A DNA stretch of 64,000 nucleotides, taken from the NCBI GenBank assembly GCA_000799755.1, contig JUHI01000007.1, forward strand, positions 62,001-126,000. The letters are read 5' to 3'. Below, one piece after another: positions 1-9,055 of the stretch. The position numbers and the translations under genes were made by a program. The notes beneath the pieces were generated by a model, which did not search any database, was not told the origin of the DNA, and saw only the letters and a list, made by a program, of their open reading frames with translations. Source of the stretch: Martinezella tropici. Lineage in GTDB: Bacteria; Pseudomonadota; Alphaproteobacteria; Rhizobiales; Rhizobiaceae. Positions within the stretch are counted from its first letter, which is position 1. Every line of letters begins with the position of its first letter.

Positions 1-1125
1 CACGTAAATCGCCAGATGCTGCTCGAAGAGCCTCTTCCGCTCGTCGACATCGCTGTCGGAAAAACGAAGGCCGGGCGCCGTCAGCTTGATGTCGCCCCCC
101 TCGAGATCGGCGAAACGCAACAGTTGCAATGTTTCGGCAACCGGAAACAGATCGTCGATATCGAGATGCAGGTGGGTGGCGAGCGGCGGGAGATCGGCCT
201 GTCCGCGATAGGGTTCGGCGGCGACCGTCTCGATGAGACCCGACATCGGGTTGGTCGACACGCGCGGCAGCGCCATGGCGATACCCGTGCCGGGGAACAG
301 CCCCTCGCGCGTGGGCGCTCCGGTTTTCACCGTCATGCGGGCATAGATGTCCTCGACCAGCATGCGGAATGCCGGATCGAGTCGATTGCGCGGCTGCGGC
401 AAATCCACATGGATCTCGGCAATCACGCGGCCGGGATTCGATCCGAAGATCAGAATGCGGTCGCACATCAATACCGCTTCCTCGATGTTGTGCGTCACCA
501 TGAGCACCGACTCGATCGGCATCCGGCCTTCGCACCACAGATCGAGCAGATCGGTACGCAGCGTCTCCGCCGTCAGCACGTCGAGCGCCGAAAAGGGTTC
601 ATCCATCAGCAGAACTTTCGGCCGGACGACGAGCGCGCGGGCAAGGCCAACGCGCTGGCGCATACCGCCAGACAACTCCTTCGGATAGGCACTTTCAAAA
701 CCGTCGAGACCGATGAGGTCGATGGCTGCGAGCGCCCGCTTGCGCCGCTCGGCCGGAGCGACGCCCTGAGCCTCGAGACCAAGCTCGACGTTTTGCAGCA
801 CCGTCAGCCAGGGAAAGAGCGCAAAGCTCTGAAAAACCACGGCAACGTCGGAATTGGGGCCAAGAACCGGACGCCCCTCGAAAGTGATGTCGCCCTTGCT
901 TGGGCGGATGAGGCCTGCAATCGCGCGCAGCAGCGTGGACTTGCCGGAGCCGGAGCGGCCTAGCAAGCCAACGATTTCATTGGGATAAAGCTGGAGGTCA
1001 ACATTCTCAAGCACGACCAGCGAGCCAGAGGCCCCTTTGTCATAGGTCTGGCACACCTGCTTGGCGAGAACCAGGGGCGAGCTCCTTGCGATTTCAGCTT
1101 TCTTGGAGATGACAGCGTTTTCCAT
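1..1125 (-). CDS. NitT/TauT-type ABC transporter ATP-binding protein with C-terminal AAA-associated domain (3' end outside window)
   Basis: This is the ATPase of an importer of the nitrate/sulfonate type. The 375 visible codons show a Walker A (GRSGSGKST, near residue 57), a Q-loop (VVFQSFALFPWL), the signature LSGGMRQRV, Walker B (VLLMDEP) and the switch His in MVTHN. After the nucleotide-binding domain about 120 residues continue, resembling the AAA-associated C-terminal domain found on a subset of these ATPases. The ATG at 1125 follows a GGAG ribosome binding site and lies 24 bp after the stop of the twin permease, so the two genes form one operon. The stop codon lies beyond the left edge. 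The substrate is unknown and no binding protein is visible in the window. Confidence 0.9.
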   Translation of the reverse strand, partial: MENAVISKKAEIARSSPLVLAKQVCQTYDKGASGSLVVLENVDLQLYPNEIVGLLGRSGSGKSTLLRAIAGLIRPSKGDITFEGRPVLGPNSDVAVVFQSFALFPWLTVLQNVELGLEAQGVAPAERRKRALAAIDLIGLDGFESAYPKELSGGMRQRVGLARALVVRPKVLLMDEPFSALDVLTAETLRTDLLDLWCEGRMPIESVLMVTHNIEEAVLMCDRILIFGSNPGRVIAEIHVDLPQPRNRLDPAFRMLVEDIYARMTVKTGAPTREGLFPGTGIAMALPRVSTNPMSGLIETVAAEPYRGQADLPPLATHLHLDIDDLFPVAETLQLLRFADLEGGDIKLTAPGLRFSDSDVDERKRLFEQHLAIYV

Positions 1126-1149
1126 GTTCGGTTCTCCGATCTGATGAAA

Positions 1150-2910
1150 TTAGTCGAGACGCATGCGGCGTTCAGCGAAGACGTAGAGCGGCCGCCAGAG
1201 CGTTCTGTTGAAGAGAGTGACAAAGACCGACATCACGACGATACCGAGGATGACCCGCGGAAAATCGCCGGCTTCCGTGGCCTTCGCGATGTACGAGCCG
1301 AGCCCGAAGGCTTCGAGCTTCGTGTTGCCCCAGCTCGCCAGCTCGGCAACGATGCTGGCGTTCCAGGAGCCGCCGGACGCCGTCAGCGCTCCGGTGATGT
1401 AATAGGGAAATATCCCCGGCAGGATCGCACGCCGCCACCAGGTCCACGAGCGCAGCCGGTAGACCGAGGATGCCTCGCGCAGATCGGTGGGAAATGCGCT
1501 CGCTCCGGCAATCACGTTGAACAGGATGTACCATTGCGTGCCGAGTACCATCAGCGGCGACAGCCAGATGTCCGGGCTGGCGCCTGTTGCAACGATCGCG
1601 ACCACCGCGACGGGAAACAGAACGTTTGCCGGAAAGGCTGCCAGGAATTGAGCCAGGGGCTGTACCCGCTCCGCAACGGCCGGCCGAAGACCGATCCACA
1701 CGCCGATCGGAACCCAGATGACGCTGGCGACCGCAATGAGAACGGCGACGCGAATGAGCGTTACAAACCCGCCCGCGAAAGCAATGCCGACATCGCTCCA
1801 TGAGAGCGTTTGGCTGAGATAGGAAACAGCATCCCAGACACTCCAGGCGCCGACGACGGCAATCAGGGCATACCAGGCAAAATCTATCATCCGGCTGACG
1901 GCGCGCTGACCGCCGCCCTTCGGTGCGGCGCTTGTCGACATCGGCAACAGCCGTACCAGCATCAGGCGACCCCACACGGCGCCGAACGGCGCGGTGACAT
2001 ATTTCAGGAGGCGCGTGCGGCGGATCAGCGAATAGACCCAGGAACGTGGCTTCTGCTGCCCGGCTGTCTGCTCGAATCGAAACTTGTCCGCCCAGGCGAC
2101 GATCGGCCGGAAGAGCAACTGGTCGTAAAGGAGGATGACGATCGCCATGGCAAGCACTGCCCAGCTGACGGCGGCAAAATCCTGTTTGTCGATGGCAACC
2201 GCCAGCCACGAGCCGAGCCCGGGAAGCTGCACGGTGGTATTGCCGACCGTGATCGCCTCGGACGCAACCACGAAGAACCAGCCCCCGGACATCGACATCA
2301 TCGTGTTCCAGACAAGGCCGGGCGCGGCAAAGGGAGCCTCCAGCCGCCAGAAGCGCTGCCAGGTCGACAGGCGGAAACCACGGCTGACCTCATCGAGATC
2401 GCGCGGCACCGTCCGCAGCGACTGATAGAAGGAAAAAGCCATGTTCCATGCCTGGCTGGTGAAGATCGCAAAGATCGACGCGCATTCGGCACCAAGCTGG
2501 CTTCCGGGGAAAAGCCCCATGAAAAAAGTGACGGTGAACGTGAGAAAGCCGAGCACCGGCACCGATTGCAAGATGTCGAGAGCCGGAATGATGATCTTTT
2601 CGGCGCGGCGGCTCTTTGCGGCAAGCGTTGCGACGACGAAGGTGAAAATGAGCGAGGCGACGATAGCCGCCATCATGCGCAAAGTCGTCCGCAGCGCATA
2701 TTCCGGGAGATAGGCCGGGTCGAGTGCTAGCGGTGTCGTGGACAGGCCAGCCAGCGGCGAGCGCATCTCTGCAACGCCGTGAAGTGTGAGATAGGCAACA
2801 GCAGCAATGAATGCAAATGCGGCGAGATCGTAGCCATTCGGCAGGATACGTGCGCCGGCCAACGCGGCAACGGCACTACGCTCGCGTCGATCGTTAGCTA
2901 GGAAAACCAT
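1150..2910 (-). CDS. ABC transporter permease, two fused BPD_transp_1 modules (NitT/TauT type)
   Basis: Inner-membrane permease of 586 residues in which two homologous membrane modules are joined in one chain. Each half carries an EAA-like cytoplasmic loop (around LDEVSRGFRLSTWQRFWRLE in the first, LREASSVYRLRSWTWW in the second), where the ATPase docks. Single-module NitT/TauT permeases are about 250-280 residues, so this chain supplies both halves of the channel. It is the first gene of a two-gene operon with the downstream ATPase. The ATG at 2910 has only a weak AAAGGG upstream. Family assignment is firm; the transported compound cannot be read from the sequence. Confidence 0.9.
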   Translation of the reverse strand: MVFLANDRRERSAVAALAGARILPNGYDLAAFAFIAAVAYLTLHGVAEMRSPLAGLSTTPLALDPAYLPEYALRTTLRMMAAIVASLIFTFVVATLAAKSRRAEKIIIPALDILQSVPVLGFLTFTVTFFMGLFPGSQLGAECASIFAIFTSQAWNMAFSFYQSLRTVPRDLDEVSRGFRLSTWQRFWRLEAPFAAPGLVWNTMMSMSGGWFFVVASEAITVGNTTVQLPGLGSWLAVAIDKQDFAAVSWAVLAMAIVILLYDQLLFRPIVAWADKFRFEQTAGQQKPRSWVYSLIRRTRLLKYVTAPFGAVWGRLMLVRLLPMSTSAAPKGGGQRAVSRMIDFAWYALIAVVGAWSVWDAVSYLSQTLSWSDVGIAFAGGFVTLIRVAVLIAVASVIWVPIGVWIGLRPAVAERVQPLAQFLAAFPANVLFPVAVVAIVATGASPDIWLSPLMVLGTQWYILFNVIAGASAFPTDLREASSVYRLRSWTWWRRAILPGIFPYYITGALTASGGSWNASIVAELASWGNTKLEAFGLGSYIAKATEAGDFPRVILGIVVMSVFVTLFNRTLWRPLYVFAERRMRLD

Positions 2911-3008
2911 TTAGTAACCCTTTAAAAAAATAGAAGGCCATCAACTTTGGCGCGGCCATGCGGCGCTGCATTCGCAACGCCGCCGGCACACTTGTTTGAA
3001 GGGCGCGC

Positions 3009-3239
3009 TTAGGCAGCCCGGCGACTGCCATCCTCGTCGAGGACGGGTTCGTCTTCGGTCGTCCAGAAGCACTCCAGCTTCCCGGTATGGGAATTGGTGT
3101 GCCAGACGGCGATCAGACGCGGACGCTGCAATGTTGCCGAGCGTTCTGCCGGACGGATTCCGGCCGAAGCGGCGAAAGCGTACGGGGTGGAAATTTTTGT
3201 CGCGAAACGATGTGCGCGGAAAAGAACGATGTTGTTCAT
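3009..3239 (-). CDS. Small hypothetical protein (76 aa)
   Basis: A 76-residue protein that I do not recognise by function. A very strong ribosome binding site (AGGAGGTG at 3244-3251) is correctly spaced before the ATG. It has no signal peptide or membrane segment. The second half (RLIAVWHTNSHTGKLECFW) is aromatic and looks like a compact beta-rich fold, followed by an acidic tail. Its stop is about 100 bp upstream of the twin-permease start on the same strand, so it could share a transcript with the ABC genes. The long antisense frames across it are shadows. Confidence 0.65.
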   Translation of the reverse strand: MNNIVLFRAHRFATKISTPYAFAASAGIRPAERSATLQRPRLIAVWHTNSHTGKLECFWTTEDEPVLDEDGSRRAA

Positions 3240-3952
3240 GGCTCACCTCCTCGGCCCACCTGACGGCAGATCCGAAGGGCAAGCCGGACAGGCTAGGCCC
3301 GACCGACGCTCGCCCGGCGAATGCCGGCAGCGGTCCAGGTTGTTGTGATGACCGTCCGGATACGGCACAAAGCCATAGCCGGACAGCGACTAGGGTAGCT
3401 GTCCATTGGATTCTTGATCTATTGGTTTCGTCAGCCTTCGCATCATGCTGCGAAGACAGGGCGGTATTGTCACAACCAGCGAGGGCGGTCAATCAAGCGA
3501 TGGTGCATTGCCATTATACCAAAGTATAGGCCGCGCACTCCCCCTGTCTGGCGACCGGGTGGCGGACAGTAAAAGCCCAGCGTTTACTGTTAGTTAGCCG
3601 CTACCATCCGGGCGCTGCTCGTGGCGCATTCGCATGATCGGGCCACCGGTAGCAAGCAGTTCACCAATCAGCAAAATTGTATCGGGAAAGATAACATTTC
3701 ACCCGGCCGAAGCGTCTCCGTGATGAACCCATACGTCACACCGCATCGTCCATCCGCGGCGGAAATGCAGCCGAAAAACTAAGCTTTTGCGCAACAATAA
3801 CTTTCAAAATAGACGCAAGAAAATAGTTTAGTTGCAAATATTCATGCCTTGCATCAAAAATATATAACCGATTCCACTATCATTTTGGCGTTTATCTAGG
3901 CGGAAGCACCGAAACGCCGAAAGACGACGGCCGTTATATATCTGAAGGCGCG
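3240..3952. other. Intergenic region between divergent genes
   Basis: About 710 bp with no convincing gene. The last 250 bp are clearly more AT-rich than the flanks, as expected for promoters of the divergent small protein and SARP-type regulator. A 7-bp inverted repeat (GGCGTTT / AAACGCC) spans 3887-3918, ending 34 bp before the regulator ATG. Confidence 0.5.
3887..3918. repeat. Inverted repeat upstream of the SARP-type regulator gene
   Basis: GGCGTTT at 3887-3893 and its complement AAACGCC at 3912-3918 flank an 18-nt spacer. It could be an operator or a 5'-leader hairpin; nothing distinguishes these from sequence alone. Confidence 0.35.
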
Positions 3953-5872
3953 ATGAAATTTTTGCTCAGAACTTTTGGTGAAATCGCTCTTCTGGATAGC
4001 GAGGAACGCCAGATAGCATTCCCGAAGAAGGCTCTCCTGATTATTGCCTATCTGCTTGCAAGCGATAGCAAATCCGTCAGCAGGACAAGCATGGCGAGAT
4101 TTCTATGGGGCGAAGGCGACTTGGCAAATTCGCTGACAAACCTTCGCAAGCTCGTTTCGCGGATCAAAAGCCGCCAATCGGAATTGAACGCTGAACTTCT
4201 GACCTTTGACGATACAGACATCCATCTCGCGAGTGGCCCGTTCGCGAGCGATGTCATCCCGACACGCGCGCACATGCCCAAGAACCAGGCGAAGAATCTC
4301 GCTCTTCTGACGGAAGGCCTGCGATCGAGATTTCTGGAAAGGGCGAGCTGTCAAACCAAGGCCTTCGTCGATTGGCGAGACAGCGAAAGAAAACGGCATC
4401 TCGTCATGCTGAAGGAAACGCTTGAGGCAATGGTGAAGCTTCCTGCGACGACCGGCGATGTCGCTCTCATCAAGGAGGCAGCCCTCCTTCTTTTCGAAGC
4501 CGAGCCGCAAGACGAGGCCACACATCGCATCTTGCTGAAAGCGTTTGACGTCGAAGGCGGTCTTGAGCAGCTCAAGCGTATATTCGCGCGGCGCAAGGAT
4601 CTCGTCTCGTCATGGGCAGCCATCTTGCCGGCATCGCCGCGATCACCAACGCCTGCCGCTCCCGCGCGTTCAGCTGCCGTATCCGAGCAGGATGCCGCCG
4701 CGCGGACCATCTTACGCATACCACGCCTCGCCTTGCTGCCACCCGGCAACGATACCCCCGATGGCGCAGCGACGATGATCGCAGCGTCGCTGATCGAAGA
4801 CATCACCCTCGGTTTTTGCGCCCTGCACAGCCTGCGGGTCATTGCCCCCTATTCCGCCATTCAAATCGGCCGCCGGAGCGACGACCAGGCCGCGCTTTTC
4901 GAGCGATATGCTATCAACTACGTCCTGGAGACACGGCTGAGCGGGCCGGATGACGATCTCTCGCTCTTCACTCAGCTTGTCTCATTGCCCGGGAACGAGA
5001 TTCTGTGGGCGGAGCGCTTCAACTTCGGCAAGCTCGACCTTGCGCGCAACAAGCATGAAATCTCGCGGCAGATCGTGCTCTCCGCCGCCGCGGAAGTCGA
5101 ACGCCATGAGATGACGCGCGCACATTTCGAGCACAATCCCGCCGCCTATCATCAGTACCTCGTCGGGCAGCAATATCTTCATCGCCTAACCCTGCCGAAC
5201 ATGCGTCGGGCGCGCAAGGAACTGAAGGCCGCCCTGCGTGAGAGCGCCGATTTCGCGCCGGCTCTCAGCTCCGTCGCCCGCACCTATTCCAAGGAGTGGC
5301 TGCTGACCGCGCGTGGCGACGCCGAACTGCTGAAATCGGCAGAGGATTTTGCCACGCAGGCCATCGCGGTTCGCAACGACTTGGCCGACGGTTATCGCGA
5401 GCTTGGTGTCGCCAAACTCTTTCTAGGATCTATCGACGAAAGCGTGGAAGCGTTGGAAGTGGCGGAAACCCTAAGCCCTCATCATGCTGACGTCATCGCC
5501 GATCACGCGGACACGCTGGTCCATTTCTCCCGTCCTGGGCTTGCCCTGGAAAAGATCCAGCACGCGATGGATCTCAATCCGATCAACCCGGATTCCTATC
5601 TCTGGACGGCTGCCGGAGCGAATTATGCCCTCAGCCAGTTCCAGACCACGCTCGACTATATCGCCCAGATGGCCGATCCCAGCCTCGCAGACAGGCTCGC
5701 GGCGGCAAGCTGGGCAATGCTCGGCCATCAGGACGAGGCACGCATGCTCGTGCGCCGCGTCCGCGAAACCAATCCCGATTTCGATGTCGACAGATGGCTG
5801 TCGCTCGTCCCGAGCAAGGAGCAATGGCACAAGGATCTATATCGCGAAGGTCTGAAAAAGGCGGGCTTTTGA
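3953..5872 (+). CDS. SARP/BTAD-type transcriptional regulator with TolB-like and TPR regions
   Basis: Predicted cytoplasmic DNA-binding regulator of 639 residues. Residues 1-95 look like an OmpR-type winged helix as in SARP activators. Residues about 100-205 match the bacterial transcriptional activator (BTAD) helical domain, with the typical EAEPQDEATHRILLKAF segment. Residues about 235-375 resemble the TolB-like region found in adenylate cyclase-associated and CadC-like proteins (IPRLALLPPGND). From about 390 to 620 there are helical TPR-like repeats. GAAGG precedes the ATG. The gene stands alone, flanked by convergent and divergent units, so its targets are unknown. It is longer than small SARPs (about 250-300 aa). 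Confidence 0.8.
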   Translation: MKFLLRTFGEIALLDSEERQIAFPKKALLIIAYLLASDSKSVSRTSMARFLWGEGDLANSLTNLRKLVSRIKSRQSELNAELLTFDDTDIHLASGPFASDVIPTRAHMPKNQAKNLALLTEGLRSRFLERASCQTKAFVDWRDSERKRHLVMLKETLEAMVKLPATTGDVALIKEAALLLFEAEPQDEATHRILLKAFDVEGGLEQLKRIFARRKDLVSSWAAILPASPRSPTPAAPARSAAVSEQDAAARTILRIPRLALLPPGNDTPDGAATMIAASLIEDITLGFCALHSLRVIAPYSAIQIGRRSDDQAALFERYAINYVLETRLSGPDDDLSLFTQLVSLPGNEILWAERFNFGKLDLARNKHEISRQIVLSAAAEVERHEMTRAHFEHNPAAYHQYLVGQQYLHRLTLPNMRRARKELKAALRESADFAPALSSVARTYSKEWLLTARGDAELLKSAEDFATQAIAVRNDLADGYRELGVAKLFLGSIDESVEALEVAETLSPHHADVIADHADTLVHFSRPGLALEKIQHAMDLNPINPDSYLWTAAGANYALSQFQTTLDYIAQMADPSLADRLAAASWAMLGHQDEARMLVRRVRETNPDFDVDRWLSLVPSKEQWHKDLYREGLKKAGF

Positions 5873-6203
5873 CGGCGGTGCAAGCCTCGCTCGACCCAAA
5901 GATCCTTGAGTTGTTATGCAGGCCGGCGGATTCTGGAAGGCGCTTTTTCGGCCTGTTCCAAGGATCGTCGATTGCCGGTGTTGACCCCGAGGGATGACGC
6001 TCGATGGCGCCTCAGGCCACTGGCGGCTGAAAATACTCAGCCACCAACCGGTCTGAATTGCGAACAGGCATGTTCCGCCAAAACAACGAGACACTCTATG
6101 AGACGAACAGCCTCGACAAGGGAGCCGGGGAAAGCGGCAGTCATCGTCGACGTGATGCCGGTTACCTCAGTCGTGATGTGCCTTCTTCTATCGGCGCGAC
6201 GGC
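5873..6203. other. Intergenic region between convergent genes
   Basis: 331 bp between the stop of the SARP-type regulator and the stop of the ABC ATPase. I see no gene, and no hairpin with a T-tract that would be a clear terminator. Confidence 0.4.
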
Positions 6204-7244
6204 TTACGTAGGAAGAACGGTGCATCGCTCGGGCGGAAGCGAAAACGAAAGCGGCATGCCCCTCTCCTCCCTGCGCGGCCAGTCGAGGCGAACGACGTCG
6301 CAACCGATACGCACCTGCACGCGCCAGCATCGACCCTGGAATGCGCTGTCGACCACCTCTCCCGTCAGATCGTTTTGACCGGCAGCCGGCCTGCCATCTT
6401 CCGGGCGAACGACGAGGACAGCCGGCCCATCGAGCGGCCGCGATACGTGCTGCATGACGCTGCCATTGTCCGAGACCTTGAAACCGTGGCCGGATGCCGT
6501 TCCGCTCAGCAGGGAGAAGCCGCCAAGAAACTTCGCGACAAAGGCGTTCGCCGGCGCCTCGTAGATTGCCTGTGGCGGCGCAAACTGCACAATGAAGCCG
6601 CTGTCCATGACCGCCAAACGATCGGAAACCGCCATCGCTTCAACCTGGTCATGCGTGACGTAAACCGCGCTCATTCCCTCCGCCCGGATCAACTGCATCA
6701 TTTCGGCACGCAAATCATCGCGAAGCGCCGCGTCGAGATTGCTCAACGGTTCGTCGAGCAGAAGCAGCTTCGGTCGCATGGCGAGACAGCGGGCAATCGC
6801 CACGCGCTGCTGCTGGCCTCCCGACAGCTCGCTGGGCTTGCGGTTTGCCAGCTGCTCCAGATGGGTCATCGAAAGCGCGTGGTTGATGCGTCGCTCGACC
6901 TCCGCGCGATCCAACCCCTTCACCTCCAAACCGAAGCTCAAATTCTTTCGGACGGACATGTGTGGCCAAAGCGCGTAGTCCTGGAACACAAGGCCGACAT
7001 TCCGCTGCTCGGCCGGCACGCGCTGACGGCGCGACCAGACGACCTCACCCTGGATGCGGATATCGCCCTCATCCGGCTCGACGAGGCCGGCAATGGATCT
7101 CAGCAGGGTCGACTTGCCGGAGCCGCTGGCACCGACGAGGGCAATCACCTCGCCCTCTTCGACCGCGAAACTGAGATCCCTGAGCACCGCCTTGCCGCCA
7201 AGGGACTTGATGATGCCCATGCATTCCAGTGCAGGCTTCGTCAT
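6204..7244 (-). CDS. ABC transporter ATP-binding protein, FbpC/PotA-like
   Basis: ATPase of 346 residues for a ferric-iron/polyamine/phosphonate class importer. It has Walker A GASGSGKST (about 37), Q-loop VFQDYALWPHMSV, signature LSGGQQQRV, Walker B LLLLDEPLSNLD and the switch His in VTHDQVEAM. About 110 residues after the nucleotide domain form a TOBE-like regulatory tail typical of the MalK/PotA/FbpC group. Its start overlaps the permease stop by four bases (ATGA), showing tight translational coupling. It is the last gene of the RpiR, binding protein, permease, ATPase operon. The substrate is not determined. Confidence 0.9.
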   Translation of the reverse strand: MTKPALECMGIIKSLGGKAVLRDLSFAVEEGEVIALVGASGSGKSTLLRSIAGLVEPDEGDIRIQGEVVWSRRQRVPAEQRNVGLVFQDYALWPHMSVRKNLSFGLEVKGLDRAEVERRINHALSMTHLEQLANRKPSELSGGQQQRVAIARCLAMRPKLLLLDEPLSNLDAALRDDLRAEMMQLIRAEGMSAVYVTHDQVEAMAVSDRLAVMDSGFIVQFAPPQAIYEAPANAFVAKFLGGFSLLSGTASGHGFKVSDNGSVMQHVSRPLDGPAVLVVRPEDGRPAAGQNDLTGEVVDSAFQGRCWRVQVRIGCDVVRLDWPRREERGMPLSFSLPPERCTVLPT

Positions 7245-9055
7245 GAACCAATCTCCTTCCGACCACCGCCGGAGCGGCTGAATGCAAAGACAAGCCCCCA
7301 GACGATGGCGACCGCTAACAGCGCCACAAGCGCCATGGCGCAGGCCACGGCGTCCCGGTCCTGAGTGAAATCATCGACGATCAACGCGGGGAGCGCCGGT
7401 CCGGCTTGCGGCATCAGAAACTGCGACATGGGCAGCTCGAACACGGTTCGCACCATGGTCACGCCGAAGGCCGCGGCGATCGCGCGCCCGATCAAGGGAG
7501 CAACGATGCGGCGCAGATGCTGGACCGGGCTTGCCCCTGCCAGACGCGAGGCTTCACCGATCGACGGACCAAGGCGATCCAATGCCGACCACATGAAAAT
7601 CAGACAGTAGGGCAGTGCCGCAGCGCAATAGCCAAGGACAAGCAACGTCCTGGTGCCATAGAGACCAAGATCGATAAAACCGGGAACGCGGTCGTAAAGG
7701 AGGATGTATCCAAATGCGAGAATGATCCCAGGAACGGCAACGGTGACCATCGCAAGACCGACCGCGATCATGCGCACCCTTCTCGATGCAAGCGAAACCC
7801 GAAAAGCGAAGGGAACGGCGAAAGCAACAGTGATCAGGGCAGCGGCAAAGCCATAGAAAAAGCTAGAGACCAGCGCTTGGCCGGCGACATTCGACATGTC
7901 AAAGACCGCTCTGATCGCGCTCAAGGAAAAATTCGTCCAGGCAAGACCATCGCCCAGGGACGTTGTCAGTGCCCTCAAGGTGACGGCAAGCAACGGCATG
8001 ACGGCCGACAAAATCGCAACCAGCATGAGCACCGCGATGACCAATGGCTGCCAGGCTCCGAGCATATAGGGCCGAAGCTGCCGATTGCGGCCGGAAAGGA
8101 AGCGCGCTTCCCCTTGCGTACCGCTCATGGCCGCCGCGCTGACCGACCCGGATACCAGGACCGCCAGCAGCAGCGCCTGCGCGCCGGCAGCTGCAAAATC
8201 GACCGGAAAGCTCGAGGTCGCGGCATAGATGTTGTAGGTCAGCAATCCGAAATTCATCGAGCGCGCTATCGTATTCGCCAGACCGAAATCACCGATCACC
8301 TCGGCAAAAGTCGTGAGCATCGACAATCCGATCGCCGGCAGGAGCATGGGGACGATGATCTTGGCAATCGTCCGCATGGGGCCGGCGGAAGCCATACGCG
8401 CGGCGTCTATATATTCGCCACCGATGCCCTCCAGGCGAGCGCGAACAATAAAATAAGGCACCGGGAACAACGACAGTGCCATGACAAGCAACAGGCCGGG
8501 CGGACCGAAAAAGGCCGATGCTTGAGCTGGCGAGAGGACACCAAGATAGACCAGATAGCCGCCCTGCGACATCAGCAGCACCCAGGCAAGCCCCTTCAGA
8601 TAGCTGGGGGTTGCGAAGACAACCCAGGGCAAGGCAGTCCAGATCTTGCGCAGGCGAACGTCGCTGAGATGGACAACGAGCGCTAAGGCAGCGCCGACAA
8701 GCGTTGAAGCAACGGCACCGACTGCCCCGAGGGTGATCGTGTTGAGGATGCCGCGCAGCAAGCGGGGCGACGTCACCAGACGCAGGAGAGCATCCGGCGA
8801 AGGCGCGAAATTCGGACTGGTCGGATCGAAAAGCTTGGGAAAGACGGCCTGGACGAGCACGAGGAGCATCGGCAGGCCGACCAGAACAAAGGCAGCCAGC
8901 CAGAGCAGCGGTGCATTGCCACGCCAGCCGCGCCCCCCCGACGTGAAGATGCGCAATGCGAAGTTCCGGATCAGCTTGAAGTCAACGGAGGCGCGGGCAA
9001 CCCGCGCCTCCGAGCCTGTCACGGTACGAACTGATCCCTGAACCATTGCTTCCAC
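7241..9055 (-). CDS. ABC transporter permease, two-module FbpB-like
   Basis: Inner-membrane permease of 604 residues with two consecutive BPD_transp_1 modules, the usual layout for ferric (FbpB/SfuB) and some 2-aminoethylphosphonate importers. Around 12 hydrophobic segments are visible. Each module has an EAA-type loop (IDAARMASAGPMRTIAKIIVP and IGEASRLAGASPVQHLRRIVAP). The chosen ATG at 9055 lies inside the end of the binding-protein gene (37-bp overlap); an alternative ATG three codons downstream would shorten the overlap slightly. Confidence 0.9.
   Translation of the reverse strand: MEAMVQGSVRTVTGSEARVARASVDFKLIRNFALRIFTSGGRGWRGNAPLLWLAAFVLVGLPMLLVLVQAVFPKLFDPTSPNFAPSPDALLRLVTSPRLLRGILNTITLGAVGAVASTLVGAALALVVHLSDVRLRKIWTALPWVVFATPSYLKGLAWVLLMSQGGYLVYLGVLSPAQASAFFGPPGLLLVMALSLFPVPYFIVRARLEGIGGEYIDAARMASAGPMRTIAKIIVPMLLPAIGLSMLTTFAEVIGDFGLANTIARSMNFGLLTYNIYAATSSFPVDFAAAGAQALLLAVLVSGSVSAAAMSGTQGEARFLSGRNRQLRPYMLGAWQPLVIAVLMLVAILSAVMPLLAVTLRALTTSLGDGLAWTNFSLSAIRAVFDMSNVAGQALVSSFFYGFAAALITVAFAVPFAFRVSLASRRVRMIAVGLAMVTVAVPGIILAFGYILLYDRVPGFIDLGLYGTRTLLVLGYCAAALPYCLIFMWSALDRLGPSIGEASRLAGASPVQHLRRIVAPLIGRAIAAAFGVTMVRTVFELPMSQFLMPQAGPALPALIVDDFTQDRDAVACAMALVALLAVAIVWGLVFAFSRSGGGRKEIGS

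Noticed and set aside
2941..3492. 183-codon open frame on the minus strand
   Set aside because: Overlaps the better-supported 76-aa gene, lacks a ribosome binding site and has shadow-like composition.
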